NCBI GenBank assembly: GCA_964512675.1 | Contig: CAZEJR010000003.1 | Span: 73,743-137,742, forward strand | Origin: A07HB70 sp964512675 | Lineage (GTDB): Archaea; Halobacteriota; Halobacteria; Halobacteriales; Haloferacaceae | DNA: 64,000 bases | Direction: 5' to 3' | Shown here: in pieces, positions 8,509 through 16,416 of the stretch | Numbering within the stretch: position 1 is the stretch's first letter | How the letters are laid out: each line of letters begins with the position of its first letter | Made by a program: the position numbers and the translations under genes | The notes under the pieces: model-generated | What the model saw: only the letters and a program-made list of their open reading frames with translations | Told to the model about the DNA's origin: nothing | The model's database searches: none

Positions 8509-8516
8509 GGATAACA
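8509..8516 (-). promoter_or_regulatory. TATA-like element of lsm-rpl37e
   Basis: Minus-strand TGTTATCC centred 27 nt upstream of the GTG start of lsm, consistent with a leaderless mRNA. Confidence 0.55.
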
Positions 8517-8547
8517 CTACCGAACCGCCGCGGGTCGACCCGGGCGA

Positions 8548-8555
8548 TTTTAATA
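8548..8555 (+). promoter_or_regulatory. TATA-like element upstream of RNase J
   Basis: A TTTTAATA box preceded by a GC-rich BRE-like stretch. Transcription would start near 8578-8580 and leave a leader of about 120 nt before the RNase J ATG, unusual in a window dominated by leaderless genes. The box could also work leftwards. Confidence 0.45.
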
Positions 8556-8670
8556 CCGGGCCGTTGAATCCCGACGTACCGAGACGCCCGCGGGCAACGT
8601 GCCACGGACGGCACCAGCGGGGACACGAACCTGAGACCGTCGGGAGACCGGCGCGCGGAGACTCGACTCC

Positions 8671-8687
8671 CCACGTTTCCAACGTGG
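8671..8687 (+). promoter_or_regulatory. hairpin in the RNase J mRNA leader
   Basis: A perfect 6-bp inverted repeat, CCACGT and ACGTGG, encloses a 5-nt loop (TTCCA) and ends 15 nt before the ATG. If the leader is transcribed it could block the initiation region or be a processing site. This is a sequence observation only. Confidence 0.4.
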
Positions 8688-8702
8688 CGTTTCACAGAAA
8701 CT

Positions 8703-10049
8703 ATGGAAATCGAAATCGCGACGATCGGCGGCTACGAAGAGGTCGGACGGCAGATGACGGCGGTGCGGGCGGGCGACGACGTCGTCGTCTTCGACATGGG
8801 TCTGAACCTCTCGCAGGTGCTGATCCACGACAACGTCGAGACCGAGCGGATGCACAGCCTCGACCTGATCGACATGGGGGCGATCCCCGACGACCGGGTG
8901 ATGAGCGACCTTGAGGGCGACGTACGGGCAATCGTGCCGACGCACGGTCACCTCGACCATATCGGCGCGATCTCGAAGCTGGCTCACCGCTACGACGCGC
9001 CCGTCGTGGCGACGCCGTTCACCGTCGAGCTGGTGAAACAGGAGATAGAGTCGGAGAACAAGTTCCAGGTCGAGAACGACCTCCAGAAGATGGCAGCCGG
9101 CGAGCGGATGGACGTCGGCGAGCGGTGCTCGCTCGAGTTCGTCAACGTCACCCACTCCGTTATCGACGCGATCAACCCAGTCCTCCACACGCCGGAGGGG
9201 GCGGTCGTCTACGGGCTGGACAAGCGGGTCGACCACGCGCCGGTCATCGGCGACCCGATCGACATGGAGCGGTTCCGCGAGATCGGCCGCGAGGGACAGG
9301 GCGTCCTCGCCTACATCGAGGACTGTACGAACGCCGGTCGGAAGGGCCGGACACCCTCGGAGTCGGTCGCACGCGACCACCTCCACGACGTGATGACGAG
9401 CGTCGAGGACTACGACGGCGGCATCGTCGCCACGACGTTCTCCTCACACATCGCCCGAGTGAAGAGCCTCGTCGAGTTCGCCCGCGAGATCGGTCGCCAG
9501 CCGATGCTCCTCGGTCGGTCGATGGAGAAGTACTCGGGCACCGCAGAACGCCTGGACTTCGTCGACTTCCCCGGTGACCTCGGGATGTACGGGCACCGGA
9601 AGTCCGTCGACCGCGCGTTCAAGCGTGTCATGAAAGAGGGGAAAGGCAACTTCCTCCCTATCGTCACGGGCCACCAGGGCGAGCCGCGCGCGATGCTCAC
9701 GCGGATGGGCAGGGGCGAGACGCCGTACGAACTGGAGGACGGCGACAAGGTGCTGTTCTCGGCGCGCGTCATCCCCGAGCCGACGAACGAGGGCCAGCGC
9801 TACCAGTCCGAGCGCCTCCTGAAGATGCAGGGCGCACGCATCTACGACGACATCCACGTCTCGGGCCACCTCCGCGAGGAGGGGCACTACCAGATGCTCG
9901 ACGCCCTCCAGCCACACCACGTCATCCCTGCCCACCAGGACCTGGAGGGGTTCGCGCCGTACGTGGACCTCTGTGAGTCGCAGGGGTACGCACTCGGGCG
10001 TGACCTCCACGTGACGCGGAACGGGAACATGATCCAGCTGGTGGAGTGA
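8703..10049 (+). CDS. rnj: ribonuclease J (archaeal beta-CASP RNase)
   Basis: A 448-residue metallo-beta-lactamase/beta-CASP 5'-3' exoribonuclease for mRNA turnover. The zinc-binding HGHLDH is at residues 81-86. The beta-CASP part contains SSHIARVKSLVEFA and ends with SGHLREEGHYQMLDALQPHHVIPAHQD-type histidines. The length matches archaeal RNase J, which lacks the bacterial C-terminal extension. The stop codon is followed after one base by the idsA ATG, so the pair is one operon. Confidence 0.95.
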   Translation: MEIEIATIGGYEEVGRQMTAVRAGDDVVVFDMGLNLSQVLIHDNVETERMHSLDLIDMGAIPDDRVMSDLEGDVRAIVPTHGHLDHIGAISKLAHRYDAPVVATPFTVELVKQEIESENKFQVENDLQKMAAGERMDVGERCSLEFVNVTHSVIDAINPVLHTPEGAVVYGLDKRVDHAPVIGDPIDMERFREIGREGQGVLAYIEDCTNAGRKGRTPSESVARDHLHDVMTSVEDYDGGIVATTFSSHIARVKSLVEFAREIGRQPMLLGRSMEKYSGTAERLDFVDFPGDLGMYGHRKSVDRAFKRVMKEGKGNFLPIVTGHQGEPRAMLTRMGRGETPYELEDGDKVLFSARVIPEPTNEGQRYQSERLLKMQGARIYDDIHVSGHLREEGHYQMLDALQPHHVIPAHQDLEGFAPYVDLCESQGYALGRDLHVTRNGNMIQLVE

Positions 10050-10050
10050 G

Positions 10051-11091
10051 ATGGCCGAGGGCGGTCGGGACCGGCAGGCACGGGCACTCGCCGCCGTTGC
10101 CGAGCGGCGCGACCGGGTCGACGAGGCGGTCGTCGAGGACCTGCCCACCGCCGAGCCCGAGCGCCTCTACGCCGCCTCGCGGCATCTGATAGAGGCCGGC
10201 GGGAAGCGCCTGCGGCCCGCGCTGGTGCTCCTCGTCGCCGAGTCGCTCGCCGGGATAGACGGGCCGGCGGTCGACTACCGCTCGGTTCCGACGCGCTCGG
10301 GCGGCGACGTCGACGTGATGACCGCCGCCGTCGGCGTCGAGCTTGTCCACACGTTCACGCTCGCCCACGACGACATCATGGACGACGACGATATGCGGCG
10401 CGGCGAGCAGGCCGTCCACCGCGAGTACGACCTCTCGACGGCGATTCTCGCCGGCGACACGCTGTTCGCGAAGGGGTTCGAGCTGATGTCCACGACGGGG
10501 GCGGCGCCGACGAACCAGCTCGCCGCGATCCGCCGCCTCGCGGAGACGTGTACGCGCATCTGCGAGGGACAGGCGATGGACGTCGGGTTCGAGCACGCCG
10601 CGACGGTCCTGCCGGAAGAGTACACCCGGATGGTCGAGCTCAAGACCGCGGTGCTGTACGGCGCCGCGGCGGCCATCCCGGCGGAGCTCCTCGGCGCCGA
10701 CGACGAGACCGTCGAGGCGCTCTACCAGTACGGCGTCGAGTCCGGCACCGCGTTCCAGATCCACGACGACGTGCTCGATCTCACCGCCCCGTCGGAGGAG
10801 CTCGGCAAGACCCGCGGCTCGGACCTGCTGGAGGGCAAGCAGACGCTCATCACGCTTCACGCCCGCCAGCAGGGCGTCGACGTCGACGGCCTCCTGAGCG
10901 ACGACCCGACCGACGCGGAGATAGACACCGCCGTCGAGCGTCTGCGCGAGGCCGGGAGCATCGAGTTCGCCGGCGAGCGCGCCGCGGAGCTGACCGCGTC
11001 CTCGAAGGAGCGGCTGTCGGTGCTTCCGGAGGGGTCGGCGCGGACGACGCTGGCCGACCTCGCAGACTACCTGATCGAGCGGGACCACTAG
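10051..11091 (+). CDS. idsA: polyprenyl diphosphate synthase (GGPP/FPP synthase)
   Basis: A 346-residue trans-prenyltransferase making geranylgeranyl or farnesyl diphosphate for archaeal ether lipids and other isoprenoids. The first aspartate-rich motif is DDIMDDDDMRRG near residues 109-120; the second is DDVLD near residue 239. GGKRLRP near residue 50 binds the homoallylic diphosphate. It follows RNase J with one base between stop and start. In several haloarchaea this pair sits beside mvk and ipk; here those are 27 kb away. Confidence 0.95.
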   Translation: MAEGGRDRQARALAAVAERRDRVDEAVVEDLPTAEPERLYAASRHLIEAGGKRLRPALVLLVAESLAGIDGPAVDYRSVPTRSGGDVDVMTAAVGVELVHTFTLAHDDIMDDDDMRRGEQAVHREYDLSTAILAGDTLFAKGFELMSTTGAAPTNQLAAIRRLAETCTRICEGQAMDVGFEHAATVLPEEYTRMVELKTAVLYGAAAAIPAELLGADDETVEALYQYGVESGTAFQIHDDVLDLTAPSEELGKTRGSDLLEGKQTLITLHARQQGVDVDGLLSDDPTDAEIDTAVERLREAGSIEFAGERAAELTASSKERLSVLPEGSARTTLADLADYLIERDH

Positions 11092-11141
11092 CACGGCGCG
11101 TGCCGACACGGAGTGTCCGCCGCGCCCCGCGTCCCGCCCCG

Positions 11142-11149
11142 CTTTTTAC
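11142..11149 (+). promoter_or_regulatory. TATA-like element of gltX
   Basis: CTTTTTAC centred about 25 nt before the gltX ATG, indicating its own leaderless promoter in addition to any read-through from idsA. Confidence 0.55.
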
Positions 11150-11170
11150 TCGTCCGCCGAATCGGCCCGT

Positions 11171-12877
11171 ATGGACGACGACCTGCGCGAGGCAGTCGAG
11201 CGGGCGGCGGAGGTCCACGCGCTCGCGAACGCCGTCGAACACGGGGGCGAGGCACAGACCGACGCCGTGCTCGGCCCACTGATGGGCGATCACCCGGAGT
11301 TCCGCGAGCACGGCGACGAGGTGCCCGGTGTCGTCGGAGCGGTGGTGGCACGGGTGAACAGCCGCTCGTCCGCGGAGCGCCGCGAGCGGCTCGCCGAGCT
11401 CGCGCCGGACCGCCTCGCCGAGGTCGAGGCCGACGACGGCGGCGACGACGGGCCGACGCTCCCGGACCTCCCGAACGCGACGACGGGCGAGGTGACGATG
11501 CGCGTCGCGCCGAACCCGAACGGACCCTGGCACGTCGGCCACGCCCGGATGGCGGCGGTCATCGGGCGGTACAAGGAGCGGTACGACGGGCAGTTCGTCT
11601 GCCGGTTCGACGACACCGACCCCGACACCAAGCGACCGGATCTCGACGCGTACGGCGCGATTCTCGACGCGATCGACTACCTCGGGTTCACCCCCGACGA
11701 GGTGATCCGTGCGAGCGACCGTCTCGAGACCTACTACGACCACGCCCGAGCCCTCGTCGACGCCGGCGGTGCGTACACCTGTTCCTGCCCGCAGGGCGAG
11801 TTCTCCGAGTTGAAGAACGCCGGCGAGGCCTGCCCGCACCGGGACACGTCAGCCGAGCGCACACACGAGGAGTTCGAGCGGATGGTCGCGGGCGACTACG
11901 CCGAGGGCGAGATGGTGCTCCGGGTCCGCACCGACGTCGAACACCCGAACCCGGCGCTCCGAGACTGGGTCGCGTTCCGTATCGTCGACCGGCCACATCC
12001 CCGCGAGGCAGCGGCAGGCTACCGCTGCTGGCCGATGCTCGACTTCCAGTCGGGCGTCGACGACCACCTGACCGGCGTGAGCCACATCGTCCGCGGCATC
12101 GACCTCCAGGACTCCGCGAAGCGCCAGCGGTTCGTCTACGACTACTTCGGCTGGACGTACCCCGAGGTGGTCCACTGGGGCCACGTCCAGGTCGACGAGT
12201 TCGACGCGCCGCTCTCGACCTCCACGCTCTCGGAGATGGTGGCGGACGGACGACTCGACGGCTGGGACGACCCGCGCGCGCCGACGCTCGCGGCGCTGGA
12301 GCGTCGGGGAGTCCGGGGCGAGGCCGTCGTCGCGGCGATGGTCGAACTCGGCACCTCGACGTCGGACGTCGAGCTGTCGATGTCGAGCGTCTACGCGAAG
12401 AACCGCGAGCTCGTCGACGACCGCGCCGACCGCTACTTCCTCGTCCGGAACGGCGAGCGGCTGCCCGTGACCGACGTCCCGGCAGAGGGGACGCCGCCGG
12501 TCCACCCCGACCACGAGGAGCGGGGCCGGCGGTCGATCCCGGTCGACGGCGCGGTTCGGCTCGAGTCGGACGACGTCCCCGCGCCGGAGGAGCGGGTCTG
12601 GCTGAAGGGTCTCGGCGGGGTTCGCCGGTCGGGCGACGGTCTCGTCGGCACCGGCGACGGCATCGAGGTCGTCCGCGAGGAGGACGTGCCGGTGGTCCAC
12701 TGGGTCCCGGACGACGGTGTCCCCGTCCGTCTGCGGACGCCAGACGGCGACGTGACCGGTCGGGCGGAGCCGGGCTACGCGGACGCCGCCGTCGACGAGG
12801 TGGTCCAGTTCGAGCGGGTCGGCTTCGCGCGCGTCGACGACCAAGACCCGGCGGTCGCGTACGTCGCACACGGGTAG
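11171..12877 (+). CDS. gltX: glutamyl-tRNA synthetase
   Basis: A 568-residue class I synthetase of the archaeal/eukaryotic type. The HIGH-like motif is PNPNGPWHVGHARM near residues 116-129, followed by RFDDTDPDTKRP. The C-terminal half is the beta-barrel anticodon-binding domain typical of GlxRS enzymes. In archaea this non-discriminating enzyme also charges tRNA-Gln for transamidation. A promoter element lies 25 nt upstream. Confidence 0.96.
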   Translation: MDDDLREAVERAAEVHALANAVEHGGEAQTDAVLGPLMGDHPEFREHGDEVPGVVGAVVARVNSRSSAERRERLAELAPDRLAEVEADDGGDDGPTLPDLPNATTGEVTMRVAPNPNGPWHVGHARMAAVIGRYKERYDGQFVCRFDDTDPDTKRPDLDAYGAILDAIDYLGFTPDEVIRASDRLETYYDHARALVDAGGAYTCSCPQGEFSELKNAGEACPHRDTSAERTHEEFERMVAGDYAEGEMVLRVRTDVEHPNPALRDWVAFRIVDRPHPREAAAGYRCWPMLDFQSGVDDHLTGVSHIVRGIDLQDSAKRQRFVYDYFGWTYPEVVHWGHVQVDEFDAPLSTSTLSEMVADGRLDGWDDPRAPTLAALERRGVRGEAVVAAMVELGTSTSDVELSMSSVYAKNRELVDDRADRYFLVRNGERLPVTDVPAEGTPPVHPDHEERGRRSIPVDGAVRLESDDVPAPEERVWLKGLGGVRRSGDGLVGTGDGIEVVREEDVPVVHWVPDDGVPVRLRTPDGDVTGRAEPGYADAAVDEVVQFERVGFARVDDQDPAVAYVAHG

Positions 12878-12953
12878 GCGTGCGGACGGGCACGATCGCA
12901 CGAGAGCGCGTGTCACGACGTCGGCACCACCAGCCGCGACCGGTAACCGACGG

Positions 12954-12961
12954 CGTTAAGC
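12954..12961 (+). promoter_or_regulatory. TATA-like element of pdaD
   Basis: CGTTAAGC centred 27 nt upstream of the GTG start, supporting that start as a leaderless one. Confidence 0.5.
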
Positions 12962-12983
12962 GGCGGCTCGCGTACGCCGGGTC

Positions 12984-13460
12984 GTGGCGCTGCCAACGAC
13001 AGTTCCACTCGCCGACGCGACGGGCGCCGGCGCGACCGCCCTCGACGCCCTCGACGACGCCCTTGTCGCCGCCGGCGTCGGGGACTACAATCTCGTCGAG
13101 TACTCCTCGGTGCTCCCCGCGGGCGCCCGCGTCGAGCGGCGTGACCGGGTGGCGGCGGCGTACCCCGTCGGCGCGCCTGTCGGCGTCGTCCTCGCGGAGG
13201 CAGCCGGGACAGAGCCGGTGGCCGCGGGCGTCGGCTGGGTCCGGTCGCCGGACGGTGGGGTGTTCTTCGAGGCGTCGGGGTCGGACCCCGCGGCGGTTGA
13301 GGCCGAGGTGCGCGCCGGCCTGACCGGTGCGTGCCGCCGGCGCGACCGGACGTGGGAGACCGACCCGGCAGCCGCGCCGGTGGTCGTCACGAGCCGCGAC
13401 CCACCGGCAGAGGGCGTCGGCGCCGCCGTCGTCGTCGCCGTCCACGGCCGTCTGGACTGA
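12984..13460 (+). CDS. pdaD: pyruvoyl-dependent arginine decarboxylase proenzyme
   Basis: A 158-residue proenzyme that converts arginine to agmatine. Agmatine is needed in archaea to make agmatidine at the wobble base of tRNA-Ile and for polyamines. The self-cleavage site is the Ser41-Ser42 pair in VEYSSVLPAG; Ser42 becomes the pyruvoyl group of the alpha chain. The N-terminal VGDYNLVEYSS block is conserved. It lies between gltX and the aldehyde oxidoreductase, both with their own promoters. Confidence 0.93.
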   Translation: MALPTTVPLADATGAGATALDALDDALVAAGVGDYNLVEYSSVLPAGARVERRDRVAAAYPVGAPVGVVLAEAAGTEPVAAGVGWVRSPDGGVFFEASGSDPAAVEAEVRAGLTGACRRRDRTWETDPAAAPVVVTSRDPPAEGVGAAVVVAVHGRLD

Positions 13461-13469
13461 TTGGCGACC

Positions 13470-13477
13470 GTTTATGT
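13470..13477 (+). promoter_or_regulatory. TATA-like element of the aldehyde oxidoreductase gene
   Basis: GTTTATGT centred 27 nt before the GTG at 13501. Confidence 0.55.
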
Positions 13478-13500
13478 GACTGGCCGCCCCGCGCTCGCAC

Positions 13501-15201
13501 GTGCTCCACGCTCGCGGGCCGCTACTCTCGATCGACGCCGGCGAACGGACCGTCCGGCGTGTCGACGTCGACGACGTCCTCGCCGCCTACGTCGGCGGCC
13601 GGGGGCTGAACACCCGTCTGCTCGCCGACCGTGCACCGGCAGACGCCGACCCGCTCGGCCCGGAGAATCGGGTCTACTTCGCGACCGGTCCGCTCCAGCA
13701 GTCGACGATGAGCTTCACCGGTCGGATGGCCGCGACCGCCTACTCGCCGCTGACCGGGGGCGTCGCGTCCTCGAACGCCGGCGGGTTCCTCTCGCGCAAC
13801 TTTGCCGGGACCGGGGCCGCCGCCGTCGAGGTCCACGGCGCGAGCGACGGGCCGCTCGCGGTCCACGTCCGCGAGGGACCGGACGGCCCGGAGGCGACGT
13901 TCGAGGTCGTCCCGGAGCTCGAGCTCGCGACCGTCCCCGAGGTGACGGCGTGGGTCGAGCGCGAACACGACCTCGGTGCCGAACACACGCTCTGTGTCGG
14001 GCCCGCCGGCGAGAACGAGGTCCGGTTCGCGTCGGTGATGACGACAGAGAGCCGGGCGTTCGGACGCGGCGGGCTCGGGGCAGCGCTCGGCGCCAAAGGG
14101 GTAAAGCTCCTCACGTTCGACGGCGACCACGACCACGGGATCGACGTGGACGACGAGGCCGTCGCGATCCACCGCGACGCCGCGACGTCTGACTCGATCA
14201 TGAAGCGGCAGGGGACCGCGAGCGTCACCGACCTCGCGAACGAGATCGGGTCGTTTCCCTCGTACTACTTCGACGACGTCCGGTTCGAGGGCTACGAGTC
14301 GATCGACGGCGACGCGGTCGAGGCGAAGAAGTACGAGAGAGGGACCTGCTCGCAGTGTGCCTTCGCCTGCAAGCTGCCGACCCGCGACGAGGCGACGGGG
14401 CTGGAGACGGAAGGGCCGGAGTTCGAGACGATCATGTCCTTCGGCGGGAACTGCGGCGTCGACGACATCGTGGACGTGATGAAGGGAAACGACCTCTGTG
14501 ACCGGCTGGGGATGGACACCATCTCGGCTGGCAACACCGTCGCCGCATACCTCGCGAGCGAGGACGCGTTCGGCGACGCCGACCTCGTCCACGAGACGAC
14601 GCGGAAGATAGCCTACCGCGAGGGGGTCGGCGACCGTCTCGCGGAGGGGATCGACCGCGTCCACGACGAGCTCGGCGTCGAGAACTGGACGGTCAAGGGG
14701 ATGAGCTTCTCCGCCCACGACGGTCGGACGCTCAACGGGCAGGGCCTCGGATTCGCGGTCGCGAACCGCGGCGCCGACCACATGTACGCCACGCTTTACG
14801 CGTGGGAGTACCCGCTCGTGGACGACTCGGAGGCGTACGACCCGTCGGGGCTGCCCCGGTCGAAGGTCGAGACACTCGTCGAGCAGGAGAACACCCGGGC
14901 CGTCGAGGACTGTGGAGTCGTCTGCCGGTTCTCGCGCGGCGAGATGAGCCCCGAGCGGTTCGCGGCGCTGTTCGAGACCGACCACGAGTCGCTCCAGGCA
15001 CTCGGCGCGCGGGTCGTCGAACTCGAGCGCCACCTGAACAACCGGCGCGGGTTCGACCGGAGCGACGACCGCGTCCCCTACGACCTGCCGAGGTTCGAGG
15101 CGGCGCTGGACCGCTACTACGAGACGCGGGGCTGGAGCGACGACGGCGTCGCGCCGGACCCGACGACTACGGCGGGCGGCACGGCGCCGGCAGACGACTG
15201 A
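13501..15201 (+). CDS. aor: tungsten-dependent aldehyde ferredoxin oxidoreductase
   Basis: A 566-residue enzyme oxidising aldehydes to acids with ferredoxin as acceptor; it uses a tungsten bis-pterin and a 4Fe-4S cluster. N-terminal features are GGRGLNTRLL and the GPLQQSTMSFTGRM segment near the pterin site. The cluster cysteines are in CSQCAFAC near residue 284 and in the later DCGVVC segment. The length is slightly below the 600-620 residues of hyperthermophile AOR. The ferredoxin gene 41 nt downstream is the likely electron partner. Which aldehyde is used is not evident. Confidence 0.92.
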   Translation: MLHARGPLLSIDAGERTVRRVDVDDVLAAYVGGRGLNTRLLADRAPADADPLGPENRVYFATGPLQQSTMSFTGRMAATAYSPLTGGVASSNAGGFLSRNFAGTGAAAVEVHGASDGPLAVHVREGPDGPEATFEVVPELELATVPEVTAWVEREHDLGAEHTLCVGPAGENEVRFASVMTTESRAFGRGGLGAALGAKGVKLLTFDGDHDHGIDVDDEAVAIHRDAATSDSIMKRQGTASVTDLANEIGSFPSYYFDDVRFEGYESIDGDAVEAKKYERGTCSQCAFACKLPTRDEATGLETEGPEFETIMSFGGNCGVDDIVDVMKGNDLCDRLGMDTISAGNTVAAYLASEDAFGDADLVHETTRKIAYREGVGDRLAEGIDRVHDELGVENWTVKGMSFSAHDGRTLNGQGLGFAVANRGADHMYATLYAWEYPLVDDSEAYDPSGLPRSKVETLVEQENTRAVEDCGVVCRFSRGEMSPERFAALFETDHESLQALGARVVELERHLNNRRGFDRSDDRVPYDLPRFEAALDRYYETRGWSDDGVAPDPTTTAGGTAPADD

Positions 15202-15212
15202 CGGGACGGAAC

Positions 15213-15220
15213 GCACATTA
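15213..15220 (+). promoter_or_regulatory. TATA-like element of the ferredoxin gene
   Basis: GCACATTAG centred 26 nt before the ATG at 15243; the ferredoxin may be transcribed both with aor and from this site. Confidence 0.45.
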
Positions 15221-15242
15221 GCCGGGAGCCACCAGCGACAGT

Positions 15243-15593
15243 ATGGGTATCGACCCCGACTTCGAGCGCGACCGGTCGGTCGTCGAGGAGCACGACGGTC
15301 ACGACGTCTGGGGACCGGTCGACGAACCGGAGCGTCTCGGGGTCCACGGCACGCACGTCGCGGTCGACTTCGACGCCTGTATCGGCGACGGCGCCTGCCT
15401 CCGAGACTGTCCGGTCGACGTGTTCGACTGGGTGGAGACGCCGGGGCACCCGGCGAGCGAGGTGAAGGCCGACCCGGCGCGCGAGGACACCTGTATCGAC
15501 TGTATGCTCTGTGTCGACGTCTGTCCGGTCGACGCGATCGACGTGGACGCGAGCCGGGTGCGCCGCGTCGCGACAGACGGTGGGTCGGAGTAA
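15243..15593 (+). CDS. ferredoxin with two iron-sulfur cluster motifs
   Basis: A 116-residue protein with two cluster motifs, CIGDGACLRDCP (residues 46-57) and CIDCMLCVDVCP (about 87-98). The spacing CxxxxxC in the first suggests a 3Fe-4S or atypical cluster and the second is a standard 4Fe-4S, so it is a seven-iron or 8-iron type. The N-terminal 40 residues, including WGPVDEPERLGVHGTHV, are characteristic of haloarchaeal and thermoacidophile dicluster ferredoxins. It probably carries electrons from the adjacent aldehyde oxidoreductase. Confidence 0.9.
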   Translation: MGIDPDFERDRSVVEEHDGHDVWGPVDEPERLGVHGTHVAVDFDACIGDGACLRDCPVDVFDWVETPGHPASEVKADPAREDTCIDCMLCVDVCPVDAIDVDASRVRRVATDGGSE

Positions 15594-15619
15594 CGTCTAA
15601 CACGCCGGGGACCGACGGC

Positions 15620-16357
15620 ATGTGTGTGAGTACCACGAACGAGCGGGCGCTGGAGGACCCGACGCGTCGCGAGATATACGACTACGTGGCGGGCGAGGGC
15701 GAGACGACCGCGTCGAAGCTCGCCGCGGCACTCGGGCTCGACGAGACGGCGCTCGGTCACCATCTCACGGTGCTCCGCCGCCACGACTACCTCTGGCGCG
15801 ACGGCGACACCATCGCCGTCGGCTTCGGCGACCTCTCGTCCGAGCGCCACGAGACCGACGGGGTGGCCTACGAGGTACGGCTGGCCCGCGGACCGGACCG
15901 TGACGGCCTCATCGAGGCCATCCGCGACGTCGCCGCCGACGGGCGATACATCGAGGCCGAGTCGGTCGCCGACGTTCTCGAGGCGGAGGGCACGGTGCTG
16001 CGGCGCGACCCGATCCAGTCTCGGCTGGCGTTCGTCGCGTGCACCGACGACGACGTGGCGGGCTGGGTTCACCTCGACCTCCCCGAGCTGGAGAAGCTCA
16101 GCCACACCGCGGTGCTCACCGTCGGAGTCCGACCGGAGTGGCGCGGCCACGGCGTCGGGAGCACCCTGCTCGAGCGCGGCGAGCGCTGGGCGCGCGAACA
16201 CGACTACGAGCGGCTGTACAACAGCCTCCCGTCGACGAACGAGGCAGCCGTCGAGTGGCTCGTCGAGCGAGGCTGGTACGAGGAGACCGTCCGCGAGGGG
16301 CACTACCGCATCGACGGCGAGCCGGTCGACGAGGTGATGATGGCGACCGAGCTGTAG
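15620..16357 (+). CDS. HTH-GNAT fusion, putative transcriptional regulator/acetyltransferase
   Basis: A 245-residue protein. Residues 8-60 form an ArsR-like winged helix (LEDPTRREIYDYVA, then SKLAAALGLDETALGHHLTVLRRHDYL). Residues about 85-245 form a GNAT acetyltransferase with the acetyl-CoA loop RPEWRGHGVGSTLL and the ending LVERGWYEETVREGHYRI. Fusions of this kind are seen in archaea, but the acetyl acceptor and the DNA target are unknown. A weak TATA-like GTCTAACAC lies about 22 nt upstream. Confidence 0.8.
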   Translation: MCVSTTNERALEDPTRREIYDYVAGEGETTASKLAAALGLDETALGHHLTVLRRHDYLWRDGDTIAVGFGDLSSERHETDGVAYEVRLARGPDRDGLIEAIRDVAADGRYIEAESVADVLEAEGTVLRRDPIQSRLAFVACTDDDVAGWVHLDLPELEKLSHTAVLTVGVRPEWRGHGVGSTLLERGERWAREHDYERLYNSLPSTNEAAVEWLVERGWYEETVREGHYRIDGEPVDEVMMATEL

Positions 16358-16416
16358 CCGGTACACGGCCCGCTCCGGCGGGCCGCGGGTCGGCGTGCGG
16401 CCACACGGCGCTGCCG

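Noticed and set aside
8486..8695. 70-residue extension of the LSm protein
   Set aside because: LSm proteins are about 75 residues; the TATA element lies in the extension.
13522..15636. A 704-codon minus-strand frame opposite the aldehyde oxidoreductase
   Set aside because: Antisense shadow; the plus-strand product has cluster cysteines and full family similarity.
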